From NCBI GenBank assembly GCA_030147065.1, contig JASLAP010000068.1, positions 1-45,472 on the forward strand: 45,472 nt of DNA, in the 5' to 3' direction. Shown one piece after another: positions 21,271-28,515 of this stretch. Made by a program: the position numbers and the translations under genes. This stretch comes from Pseudonocardia sp. GTDB lineage: Bacteria > Actinomycetota > Actinomycetes > Mycobacteriales > Pseudonocardiaceae. Every line of letters starts with the position of its first letter. Position 1 is the stretch's first letter. The notes beneath the pieces are model-generated. The model did not search any database. It was given only the letters and a program-made list of their open reading frames with translations, and was not told the origin of the DNA.

Positions 21271-23112
21271 GTGAACAGCACCCAGCTTCCAGCACCATCC
21301 GCCCTGCGCGCCGCCGGGGTGATCTGCGGGCTCGTCGCGATCGCAATGCTGGTCGGCGGTCCGGCCGGAGCGGCGCCGATCGAGGCGCCGCAGCTGAGCA
21401 TCGCCGTCGACAACGGGCACACCTCCACCGCGGCGGGCGACACCCTCGATTCCGCCATCACCGTCCGCAACCTCGGGTCGACCGAGGTCATCGGCCTGGT
21501 GGTGACCCAGACCATGCCGACCGGGCTGGTCTTCGGCTCGGCGGACGCGGACGGCGTGGCCGGCCCGGAGGGCGTCAGCTGGACCGTCGACCTGGCCCCC
21601 ACCGCCGAGGCCGTCGTCCGGTCCACCATGACGGTGTCGGACACCCCACCGGAGCTGCTCCGGCTGGCCACCGTCGTCTGCGCCGCCCTGCCCGGTGACG
21701 GGCCGCCGATCGTCTGCGCGTCCGACTCCGACCAGCTCCCGGCGGGGGCGGCCGCAGAGGCCGCCGTCGCGGCGGAGGAATCGGCCGCGGCGTCGTCGGC
21801 GGCGGCCGTCCAGCTCCGCTGGTACCTCGTCGGTGGGGCGGTGCTGGCCGTCGCGGCGGTCGCGGTGCTGCTGCTGATGCGTCGCCGCCGCCTGCGGCAC
21901 CTCGCGCGGACCACGACCGTCGCGGTACTGCTGGCCATCGTCGTCGTGGGCACCTGGTCGAGCAGCGCGCCCCCGGTCGCCGCTGCTCCGGCCGCTGCTC
22001 CGGCCGCCGTCGCCGCCGTGGACGTCCCGGCCCTCTCCACCGAGGTCAGCACCGCAGCGGTGCCCCGACGGGACCTCCCGGTCGATGCTGCGGTGGTAGC
22101 CGGCCCCACGGGCTCGGCTCCGGACATGACGACGCCGGTGCCGCAGCCCGAAGCGGGCATGCGGCTCGCCGACTTCACCGCCGCGCCGCCCAGCGACCGC
22201 GCGGCGATCGCGGTGGCCAGCGCGATGCGGCAGATCGGGCTGCCCTACGTGTGGGGTGGCAACGGACCGCGCTCCGGCGACGCGGGCTTCGACTGCTCCG
22301 GCCTGACCACCTTCGCCTACGCCACCGCCGACGTGGCCCTGCCGCGCACCGCCCACACCCAGTACTACGCCGGCCCGCACCTGGCCGCCGCCTCCGCGCT
22401 GCAACCCGGCGACCTGGTCTTCTACGGAACCCCGAGCCGGGTCCACCACGTCGGCATGTTCATCGGGCAGGGCCGCATGGTCAGCGCCCCCACCTTCGGC
22501 AAGCCGGTGCACACCGCGTACCACCGCTGGGCGGGCGACGACTTCCTCGGCTCCACCAGGCCGGCCGCGACCGGCCAGCCGACCACGGGGCTGCTGCCCT
22601 ACTCCGCACCGCCGGCCGACGACGCGTCCCCGGTTCCGGGCGGGTCGCCGGTCTTCCCCGCGCCGCCCGCGCCGCCGCTCCCCGAACCGGTCCTGCTTCC
22701 CGCGACGGCGCCGCTCCCCGGGGCCGCTGCGCCTCCCGTGACCAGTGTGCCTTCGGTGGCCACTGCACCTCCCGTGACCACTGCACCTCCCGTGACCACT
22801 GCGGTTCCCGAGCCTGCGCTGCTCACCGGGACCGTGCTGCCGGTCCCCACCGACCCGGGGCAGCCCGCGGTGACCGCCACTCCCGGGGCGCCTCCTGCCG
22901 CACCCATCGCAGGACCCGGTGCCCGGACGGCGCCGGACCTCACGGCGGCACCCGGTCCCACCACAGCAGCACCCACCACAGCAGCATCCTCCACAGCGGC
23001 GCCCACCACGGGTCCCGTCCCGCCCGCCCGGTCGGCCGTGAGCTCGTCCCCCGCGGTGGTCCCGGAGAACCCGGTCACCGCCGCGCCCACCACGGCGGCG
23101 GGGCAACCGTGA
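21271..23112 (+). CDS. NlpC/P60 hydrolase with DUF11-like domain and two membrane helices
   Basis: 613 residues from GTG 21271, with AGAGGA nine bases before. Order: signal peptide (1-34, cleavage near GAA), a single DUF11-like Ig domain (about 36-140; VRNLGSTEVIGLVVTQTMP) and an Ala-rich linker. Then a membrane helix (about 185-204), an Arg-rich loop (RRRRLRHLAR), a second helix (about 216-232) and an Ala/Pro linker. An NlpC/P60 domain (about 310-425) follows, then a 180-residue Pro/Thr/Ala tail. The catalytic Cys342 lies in DCSGL and the probable catalytic His393 in VHHVGMF. By the positive-inside rule both DUF11 and P60 parts face outward. P60 enzymes cut peptidoglycan stem peptides, so it may open the wall for the giant protein. 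The DUF11-P60 fusion is unusual. Confidence 0.85.
   Translation: MNSTQLPAPSALRAAGVICGLVAIAMLVGGPAGAAPIEAPQLSIAVDNGHTSTAAGDTLDSAITVRNLGSTEVIGLVVTQTMPTGLVFGSADADGVAGPEGVSWTVDLAPTAEAVVRSTMTVSDTPPELLRLATVVCAALPGDGPPIVCASDSDQLPAGAAAEAAVAAEESAAASSAAAVQLRWYLVGGAVLAVAAVAVLLLMRRRRLRHLARTTTVAVLLAIVVVGTWSSSAPPVAAAPAAAPAAVAAVDVPALSTEVSTAAVPRRDLPVDAAVVAGPTGSAPDMTTPVPQPEAGMRLADFTAAPPSDRAAIAVASAMRQIGLPYVWGGNGPRSGDAGFDCSGLTTFAYATADVALPRTAHTQYYAGPHLAAASALQPGDLVFYGTPSRVHHVGMFIGQGRMVSAPTFGKPVHTAYHRWAGDDFLGSTRPAATGQPTTGLLPYSAPPADDASPVPGGSPVFPAPPAPPLPEPVLLPATAPLPGAAAPPVTSVPSVATAPPVTTAPPVTTAVPEPALLTGTVLPVPTDPGQPAVTATPGAPPAAPIAGPGARTAPDLTAAPGPTTAAPTTAASSTAAPTTGPVPPARSAVSSSPAVVPENPVTAAPTTAAGQP
22739..22802 (+). repeat. 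18-bp tandem repeats in the Pro/Thr tail
   Basis: The unit GTGACCACTGCACCTCCC recurs with small changes and encodes (V/A)TTAPP. It lies in the low-complexity tail after the P60 domain and may vary in copy number. Further downstream, ACCACAGCAGCA is also repeated (22970-22990). Confidence 0.6.
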
Positions 23113-23114
23113 CC

Positions 23115-23130
23115 GCGCTCGCCAGAGCGC
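23115..23130 (+). terminator. short hairpin after the P60 gene
   Basis: GCGCTC-GCCA-GAGCGC forms a perfect 6-bp stem two bases after the P60 stop codon. It has no T-tract. It could weakly separate the surface operon from the regulator genes 65 bases on, but read-through is plausible. Confidence 0.35.
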
Positions 23131-23195
23131 ACGTTGTGGTGAACGGCAGCGCGATCGCGCCGGCCCAGCCCTGCGACACCCGCACACTGCGGGGC

Positions 23196-23918
23196 ATGAC
23201 AGCCCCGGCGAAGGTGCTGATCGTCGAGGACGACGTCGAGATCAGCTATCTGATCGAGCTGGCACTGGCCGACGCCCACCTGGACGTCCACACGGTCGGC
23301 CACGGCGACCAGGCCCTGCGCGAGGTCCACGACTGGCTGCCCGACGTGGTCCTGCTCGACCTGAACATCCCCGGTCCGGACGGGTTCGAGGTGTGCCGCA
23401 GGCTGCGCCAGTTCTCCGACGCCTACGTCCTCATGCTGACCGGTCGCGCCGACGAGGTCGACAAGGTGATCGGCCTGTCGATCGGCGCCGACGACTACCT
23501 GACCAAGCCGTTCTCCCCGCGCGAGCTCGCCGCCCGCGTGCAGGCCATGCTGCGCCGCCCCCACGAGCTGCCGCAGGCTCAGCGGCGACAGGCCCGGGAC
23601 CAGCAGCACGACCGGCCCCCGGGCGGCTCGCTGGAGATCGACCTCGCCGCCCGCGAGGTGCGGACCGCGGGCCGGCTGATCGTCCTCACGAAGATCGAGT
23701 TCAACCTGCTGGCCGCACTGGTGGCGGACGTGGGGCAGGTGCACACCCGCGACCAGCTCCGGGAGCGGGTGTGGGGTGGTGCGTGGCTGGCCGACGAGCA
23801 CGCCGTCGACGTCCACATGTCCAACCTGCGGCGCAAGCTCGCCGCGGCCGGGGAACGGGAGACGATCACCACCGTGCGTGGCGTCGGGTACCGGATCACG
23901 CCACCGGACCGACCGTGA
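23196..23918 (+). CDS. OmpR/PhoB-type response regulator
   Basis: 240 residues from ATG 23196. The receiver domain (about 6-120) has the acidic pair EDD (11-13), the phospho-acceptor Asp55 in VVLLDLNIPGPDG, and Lys104 in YLTKPF. A Gln/Arg-rich linker leads to a winged helix of the Trans_Reg_C type (about 145-238), with DVHMSNLRRKL as recognition helix and TVRGVGYRI as wing. It is 83 bases downstream of the P60 gene and overlaps the next regulator by GTGA, so the two are co-translated. It probably binds DNA when phosphorylated by the kinase encoded on the other strand. The surface operon just upstream is a plausible target, though this is only positional. The linker is longer than usual. Confidence 0.9.
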   Translation: MTAPAKVLIVEDDVEISYLIELALADAHLDVHTVGHGDQALREVHDWLPDVVLLDLNIPGPDGFEVCRRLRQFSDAYVLMLTGRADEVDKVIGLSIGADDYLTKPFSPRELAARVQAMLRRPHELPQAQRRQARDQQHDRPPGGSLEIDLAAREVRTAGRLIVLTKIEFNLLAALVADVGQVHTRDQLRERVWGGAWLADEHAVDVHMSNLRRKLAAAGERETITTVRGVGYRITPPDRP

Positions 23919-24283
23919 GGGTCCTGGTCGTCGACGACGACGAGGACAACCTGCAGGTACTGGCCATGTGCCTGGCCGTCTACCTGGGCTGGGACGTCCT
24001 GGCGGTCGCCGACGGCGGGCAGGCGCTGGAGATCTGCCGGTCCACCGAGCTGGACGTGGTGCTGCTCGACGTCGAGATGCCGAGGATGGATGGTCCACGG
24101 GTGCTGGCCGCGCTGCGGGCCGATCCGCGCACCAGGTCCCTGCCGGTGGTCTTCGTGACGGCCAACGCCGAACCCGCGCTCGGTGCCCGGCTGCACGCCC
24201 TCGGCGCGCTGGCCGTGCTGGCCAAGCCCTTCGACACGGGGCTCATCGGCGATCAGCTCGCGGGGTTCCTCAGCCGGCGGTGA
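23915..24283 (+). CDS. single-domain (CheY-like) response regulator
   Basis: 122 residues, only a receiver domain. It has the acidic cluster VVDDDED (6-11), phospho-acceptor Asp52 in VVLLDVEMPRMDG, the switch Thr in VFVTANA and Lys104 in VLAKPF. There is no output domain, so it acts by protein contact or as a phosphate sink. GTG 23915 overlaps the stop of the OmpR-type gene. Its stop is three bases from the converging histidine kinase stop. The three genes look like one signalling unit. Confidence 0.88.
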   Translation: MRVLVVDDDEDNLQVLAMCLAVYLGWDVLAVADGGQALEICRSTELDVVLLDVEMPRMDGPRVLAALRADPRTRSLPVVFVTANAEPALGARLHALGALAVLAKPFDTGLIGDQLAGFLSRR

Positions 24284-24286
24284 GCC

Positions 24287-25681
24287 CTACCACCAGGGCC
24301 GCTCGATGTCGGGCCCGGCGGCGGGTACGGAGACCTCGAAGATGCTGCCGTCGCCGTCGGCCGGCCGGGCCGACAGGAGGCCGCCGTGCGCGTCGACGAT
24401 CCCGCGGGCGATCGCCAGACCCAGCCCTGCGTGCCCGGTCCGCCGCTGTCCGGGCACCTCGAACTGGACGAACGGTTCGAAGATCTCGTCCAGCTGGCCC
24501 TGCGAGATGCCGGGACCGCGATCCCGGACCGAGCACTCGGCCCAGCTCCCGTCGGTCCCGCAGCGCACCGTGACCGTCCCCGGGGACGGCGACACGTTCA
24601 CCGCATTGACCAGCAGGTTCGTCACGACCTGGACCAGCCGGTCGGCGTCGCCCAGCAACGGGGTCGGATCGTCGCAGGCGACCTCGATCCGCACCGACGC
24701 CCGGTCGGCCACGTCCCGGACCGCCACCACCGCCTGTTCGACGACCTCCGGCAGGGTGCAGGTGGCCAACCGCAGGCGCAGCTTGCCGCGCTGCATCAGG
24801 TGCAGGTCGACGACGTCCTCGGCGAGCCGCACCATGCGGTCGGCGTTCTTCGCCGCGATGCCGACCAGCTTGGCCACCATCGGCGCCGGCTCACCGAACC
24901 GGCCCGACTCGATCAGCTCCAGCGAACCGCGGATGGAGGTCAGCGGGGTCCGCAGCTCGTGGCTGACCACCGAGACGAAGTCCCGGCGGGCCCGCTCGGC
25001 GTCGCGCTCCCACTGGTTGAACCACGGGACGGCGAACTCGAGCTCCACCCAGGCGGCCAGCTCGCGCAGTGACCGTCGTTGCCTGCTGGTCAGTCGCCGC
25101 GGTGCGCGGTCCAGCACGCACAGCGCACCCACCAGGTACCCGGACGGCGCCGCGACCGGCTGGCCCGCGTAGAACCGGACGAACGGCTCACCGGTCACCG
25201 TCGGGAAGTGCGCGAACCGCTCGTCGAGGCTCGCGTCGGGCACCTCCAGCAGCTTCCCGGCAGCCAGCGCGTGCGAGCAGAACGACTCGCCGCGCGGCAC
25301 CTGCCGGGTGGAGGCCCCCGCAGCGGACTTCATCCACACCCGGTCGCCGCCGACCAGGCTGATCATGGCGTACGGGACGCCGAGCAGGTCCCGGGTGATC
25401 CGGGTGATCCGGTCGAACCGGTCCTCCGGCGGGGTGTCCAGCAGGCGCAGGGCGTGCACCGAAGCCACCCGCTGGGTCTCCCGGTCCTCGGCCCCGACCG
25501 GTGGGGCGGCGACGCGCCGCACCGGGCTCAGGACACGCCCCGCGATCCGGCGGACGCCCGCCGTGCGCGGTCCGATCCACTCATCGCTGCACCTGATTCC
25601 GGGTCCGGTGTCCTGGGCCCGGGGGGTCGCTGCCGTCGGCCCGACGATCGACAGCCTCGCCCGGGCAGTGGGCACTGTCAA
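24287..25681 (-). CDS. GAF-domain sensor histidine kinase
   Basis: Up to 464 residues. A GAF domain (about 75-215; GESFCSHALAAG, FVRFYAGQPV, GALCVLDRAPRRLT) precedes a HisKA helix pair with His241 in SVVSHELRTPL. The ATPase domain has the N box (NLLVNAVNVS), G1 box (VRDRGPGIS) and G2 box (GHAGLGLAIARGIVDAHGG). No membrane segment is seen, so it is a soluble sensor of a cytoplasmic signal or small ligand. The start is uncertain: TTG at 25681 gives the longest form and GTG 25675 is close by. Homology is convincing only from about residue 64 (AEDRETQRVASV). It converges on the two response regulators with three bases between stops, which marks them as likely partners. Confidence 0.88.
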   Translation of the reverse strand: MTVPTARARLSIVGPTAATPRAQDTGPGIRCSDEWIGPRTAGVRRIAGRVLSPVRRVAAPPVGAEDRETQRVASVHALRLLDTPPEDRFDRITRITRDLLGVPYAMISLVGGDRVWMKSAAGASTRQVPRGESFCSHALAAGKLLEVPDASLDERFAHFPTVTGEPFVRFYAGQPVAAPSGYLVGALCVLDRAPRRLTSRQRRSLRELAAWVELEFAVPWFNQWERDAERARRDFVSVVSHELRTPLTSIRGSLELIESGRFGEPAPMVAKLVGIAAKNADRMVRLAEDVVDLHLMQRGKLRLRLATCTLPEVVEQAVVAVRDVADRASVRIEVACDDPTPLLGDADRLVQVVTNLLVNAVNVSPSPGTVTVRCGTDGSWAECSVRDRGPGISQGQLDEIFEPFVQFEVPGQRRTGHAGLGLAIARGIVDAHGGLLSARPADGDGSIFEVSVPAAGPDIERPWW

Positions 25682-25816
25682 GCAGCACTACACCATGTGA
25701 CAACTGGCGCAGGCATCCGTCGAGTGCGTCCGCGGGCCGCGGTCATCCGGTCGACGGACCCCGCGCCGGTCGACAGGTGGATCCCCGCAGGCCGCGGGCT
25801 CCCTAACGTCGAGGCC

Positions 25817-26998
25817 ATGACCAGCCGGACCAGCCCGGTCGACCCGGGCGCCACCCCCACCCGTGCCCGGGCTCTCGCGCCCGACCTGGCCCGCGGCGGC
25901 ATGCTGCTGCTGATCGCCCTGGCCAACGTGCACGCCTACGGCTACGGCCACTCGCTCGGCCCGCGCGGGTACCCACGCGACCTCGCCGGGGCCGACGCGG
26001 CGCTGGCGCTGGTGCAGGTGCTGCTGGTCGACGGCCGCGCCTACCCGCTGTTCGGCCTGCTGTTCGGCTACGGGATCGTCCAGCTCACCCGGCGCCGGAC
26101 GGCCGCGGGCGCCGACGCGGCGGTGGCCCTGGTCCGCCGGCGCGGGGCCTGGATGGTGGCGATCGGCGCGGCGCACGGGATCCTGCTGTGGTCGGCCGAC
26201 ATCGTCGCCGCCTACGGGGTGATCGCGCTGCTCACCGCGGGGCTGCTGGTCCGCGGCTCGGACCGGGCCCTGGTCCGGGTGGTCGTCGTGGGCACCGTCT
26301 TCGTGACGCTGTTCTACGCCGGCAGCGCGCTGGCCCTGCCCGGCGACCCGCAGGCGTTCCTGCCGTCGATGGCGGTCGCCGATCCGGTCGGGGCCGCGGT
26401 CGTGCGCACCGTGGAGTGGCTGACGATCGGGGTGCTCCTGCAGGTCTTCGGGACCGTCGCGGCGGTGGCCGCCGGCGCCTGGGCCGCCCGGCGCGCGATC
26501 CTCGACGACCCGCAGCGGCACCGGGCACTGCTGGTCCGGGTGGCGGTGGTCGGGCTGGCCGCCGCCGTGCTCGGCGGGCTGCCGCTGGCCCTGATCACCG
26601 CCGGGTACTGGACCTCGCCCCCGCTGCCGGCGCTGCTGGCCGCCGGCTCGCTGCACGCGCTGGGCGGGTACCTCGGCGGGGCCGGGTACGCGGCGCTGTT
26701 CGGGCTGCTCGCGATCCGGGTCGCCGGGCGGGGCGGAGCCGGTCCGGTGACCGCGGCGCTGCAGGCCTGCGGGCAGCGCTCGCTGTCGTGCTACCTGGCC
26801 CAGTCGGTGGCGTTCGTGGCGCTGTTCCCGGCCTGGACCCTCGGCCTCGGCGCGGACGCGCACCTCTGGCAGCTCGCCCTGGCCGCCGCCCTGACCTGGC
26901 TGGTGATCCTGCTGATCGCGGCGGCGTCGGCGCGGGCCGGCGTCCGGGGGCCGGCCGAGACCCTGCTGCGGAGGCTCACCTACCGAGGTCGTGCGTGA
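25817..26998 (+). CDS. DUF418-family membrane protein
   Basis: 393 residues with about nine to ten hydrophobic helices. The N-terminus (APDLARGGMLLLIALANVHAYG) and the C-terminal block (QRSLSCYLAQSVAFVALF) match DUF418 proteins, which are related to acyltransferase-3-like membrane proteins. The function is unknown. A basic cytoplasmic segment (QLTRRRTAAG) lies after the third helix. ATG 25817 is the first sensible start. It is divergent from the histidine kinase with 135 bp between. The last codons GGT CGT GCG TGA lie inside the palindromic element 26987-27034, so that element sets its C-terminus (GRA). Confidence 0.8.
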   Translation: MTSRTSPVDPGATPTRARALAPDLARGGMLLLIALANVHAYGYGHSLGPRGYPRDLAGADAALALVQVLLVDGRAYPLFGLLFGYGIVQLTRRRTAAGADAAVALVRRRGAWMVAIGAAHGILLWSADIVAAYGVIALLTAGLLVRGSDRALVRVVVVGTVFVTLFYAGSALALPGDPQAFLPSMAVADPVGAAVVRTVEWLTIGVLLQVFGTVAAVAAGAWAARRAILDDPQRHRALLVRVAVVGLAAAVLGGLPLALITAGYWTSPPLPALLAAGSLHALGGYLGGAGYAALFGLLAIRVAGRGGAGPVTAALQACGQRSLSCYLAQSVAFVALFPAWTLGLGADAHLWQLALAAALTWLVILLIAAASARAGVRGPAETLLRRLTYRGRA

Positions 26999-27034
26999 GT
27001 TTCATGGCTATGGCCATGAAACTCACGCACGACC
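26987..27034. repeat. palindromic repeat between convergent genes, copy 1
   Basis: A perfect 22-bp inverted repeat (26987-27008 and 27013-27034) with a TATG loop. Each arm contains TCGTGCGTGA, and its TGA is the stop codon of the gene running into it: 26996-26998 on the plus strand, 27023-27025 on the minus strand. The core GTGCGTGAGTTTCATG recurs at 38397. It should act as a bidirectional terminator, and its recurrence suggests a dispersed repeat family. Confidence 0.85.
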
Positions 27035-28189
27035 GCAGGTGCCCTTGGCGGACAGGACGCGCTGCACGGCCAGGTCGTTGGCGACCGGGTCGAGGCGGCC
27101 GGCGGCCAGGGCGTCCTCCAGCCCGTCGAGCACCGGGCCGACCCGCCCGCCGGTGGACCACAGGGCCATGTCCGCACCCGCGGCCAGCGCCTTCTCCACC
27201 GCCTCGGGCAGCTCGTAGGTGCCGGTGACGGCCTTCATCGCGCCCAGGTCGTCGGTGAGCACCAGCCCGTCGAAGCCGTAGTCCTCCCGCAGCAGCGCGT
27301 ACGCCGCCGGGGTGAGCGAGGTGGGCAGGCCGTCGGTGAGGCCGGGGACGTCCAGGTGCCCGACCATCACCCCGGTCCGGTCGCGGCCCTCCGCCGGGGC
27401 CAGCGGGCCGCCCGGGCCGACCAGCTCGGCGTAGGGCAGCAGGTCGGCGTCGCGCAGCTCGTCCAGCGGCGGGGTGGTGACCCGGCCGCGGTGCGAGTCG
27501 CCGTCGGCGTGGCCGTGCCCGGGGAAGTGCTTGAGCACGGTGAACACGCCCTGCTCGCGCTGCCCCTCGGCGAAGGCGCGGGCGTACGGGACCGCCGCGG
27601 CGGCGGCGTCGCCGAAGGCCCGGTCGCCGATCACCGCCCCGGCCGGCTGGGTGCCGATGTCGACGGTGGGCGCCATGTTCATGGTCACCCCCCGGGCGAG
27701 CAGCGCGTCGGCGCGCTGTCCGGCCAGCTCGCGGACCTCGTCCGGGGTCAGCTCGGCGGCCATCCGGCGAGCGCTGGGCAGCGGGCCGTCCAGCTCGTCG
27801 ATCCGCTGGACCCGCCCGCCCTCGTCGTCGACGGCCACCGCGATCGGGATCCGGGCCCGGGCCTGCACCCCGCGCAGGGCCTGGTCCTGCAGCAGCGCGG
27901 TGGCGTTGCCCCCGATGAAGATCCCGCCGACCTGGGTGTCGTGCACGGTCGCGGCGGTGGCGGCCGGGTCGGCCGCGTCCACCCCGACCATCAGCCGCTG
28001 GGCCAGCCGCGCCCGCGGCGACAGCGACTCCACCACGGCCGCGCAGTCCGGAAGCCGGTCCGCACCCAGGGTGTCCCCGGTCAACGGCGGCGCCGCCTGC
28101 GCGGCGGGCACCGGGAGGATCAGCAGGGCCGCCGCCAGCGCGGCGACGACGAGCCCACGGCGGCGCGGGCGACGGGACGGGGCGGACAT
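27023..28189 (-). CDS. secreted glycoside hydrolase family 3 (NagZ-like beta-hexosaminidase)
   Basis: 388 residues with a signal peptide (1-32: RRPRRRG, an Ala/Leu core, then AQAA). The single (beta/alpha)8-type domain carries the GH3 signatures VDDEGGRVQRI, NMAPTVDI and KHFPGHGHADGDSHRG, which holds the His/Asp acid-base dyad of NagZ. The nucleophile Asp is in LTDDLGAMKAV. Length and motifs suit enzymes that remove N-acetylglucosamine from peptidoglycan fragments. Unlike cytoplasmic NagZ it is exported, so it would act on wall fragments outside the membrane. It converges on the DUF418 gene, and the final codons GGT CGT GCG TGA lie in the palindromic element. Upstream is a 326-bp region with gene debris. 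Confidence 0.88.
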   Translation of the reverse strand: MSAPSRRPRRRGLVVAALAAALLILPVPAAQAAPPLTGDTLGADRLPDCAAVVESLSPRARLAQRLMVGVDAADPAATAATVHDTQVGGIFIGGNATALLQDQALRGVQARARIPIAVAVDDEGGRVQRIDELDGPLPSARRMAAELTPDEVRELAGQRADALLARGVTMNMAPTVDIGTQPAGAVIGDRAFGDAAAAAVPYARAFAEGQREQGVFTVLKHFPGHGHADGDSHRGRVTTPPLDELRDADLLPYAELVGPGGPLAPAEGRDRTGVMVGHLDVPGLTDGLPTSLTPAAYALLREDYGFDGLVLTDDLGAMKAVTGTYELPEAVEKALAAGADMALWSTGGRVGPVLDGLEDALAAGRLDPVANDLAVQRVLSAKGTCGRA

Positions 28190-28284
28190 CGCCGACCATC
28201 ATCCCCCGCCCGCCCGGGTGCCCCCTGCGGGGGCGGCCCGCCGACCCTGCATGGGCGTGTTGTGGACAGGCGCCGGTGTTCAGG

Positions 28285-28460
28285 CGGGAGTCCCGGCCCG
28301 GCGGCCTCGACCAGAAGGCAGTGTCGACCAGAAGGCAGTGTCGACAGAAGTCGGCGAGCACCCGCGCACCGGCCACCGGGTCCTCGACCATCCACCAGTG
28401 ACCGAGGCCGGGCAGCTCCGCCACCCAGGCCCGGCGCGGGCGGCCGTCCGGCGCCGCTGC
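28285..28460 (-). pseudogene. alpha/beta hydrolase C-terminal fragment
   Basis: The reverse strand reads PDGRPRRAWVAELPGLGHWW, then MVEDPVAGARVLADF. This is a typical end of an alpha/beta hydrolase, with the catalytic His in GLGHWW and the terminal helix after it. Nothing homologous precedes it. After ADF the frame is filled by a 33-base in-frame tandem duplication and then loses similarity. It differs from the intact hydrolase at 28516, so it is a separate decayed gene. Confidence 0.6.
28307..28350. repeat. 17-bp tandem repeat, about 2.5 copies
   Basis: TCGACCAGAAGGCAGTG occurs at 28307-28323 and 28324-28340, followed by a partial copy (TCGACAGAAG). It sits within the hydrolase fragment and probably arose by slippage. 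Confidence 0.8.
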
Positions 28461-28515
28461 TCGTCGGTGCCGTCGACTTGCTATACAACACGCAAATAGC
28501 GCCGACCGGCCGCCG

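Larger units (their letters stand above)
28190..28515. other. 326-bp intergenic region with gene debris
   Basis: No intact gene. It contains the reverse-strand C-terminal fragment of an alpha/beta hydrolase (28285-28460), a 17-bp tandem duplication inside it (28307-28350), and a short AT-richer patch (about 28476-28500, CTTGCTATACAACACGCAA) that stands out from the surrounding GC-rich sequence. Confidence 0.6.

Noticed and set aside
14924..21346. 2,140-codon open frame on the reverse strand across the repeat array (and another at 12077-14611)
   Set aside because: It mirrors the 388-bp repeat period with Arg/Gly/Asp/His-rich sequence and no domain. It is a shadow of the repetitive forward gene.
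8014..23112. Sortase and LPXTG anchoring of the surface proteins
   Set aside because: Checked all four C-termini: none has LPXTG followed by a hydrophobic helix and basic tail, and no sortase gene is seen in the window.
23149..23160. GCGCGATCGCGC palindrome before the response regulator as an operator
   Set aside because: A 12-bp GC-only dyad around GATC is expected by chance at this GC content, and no second copy or promoter context supports it.
25676..25681. TTGACA at the start of the histidine kinase as a -35 promoter box
   Set aside because: There is no matching -10 sequence at 16-18 bp, and the same bases are the candidate TTG start codon.
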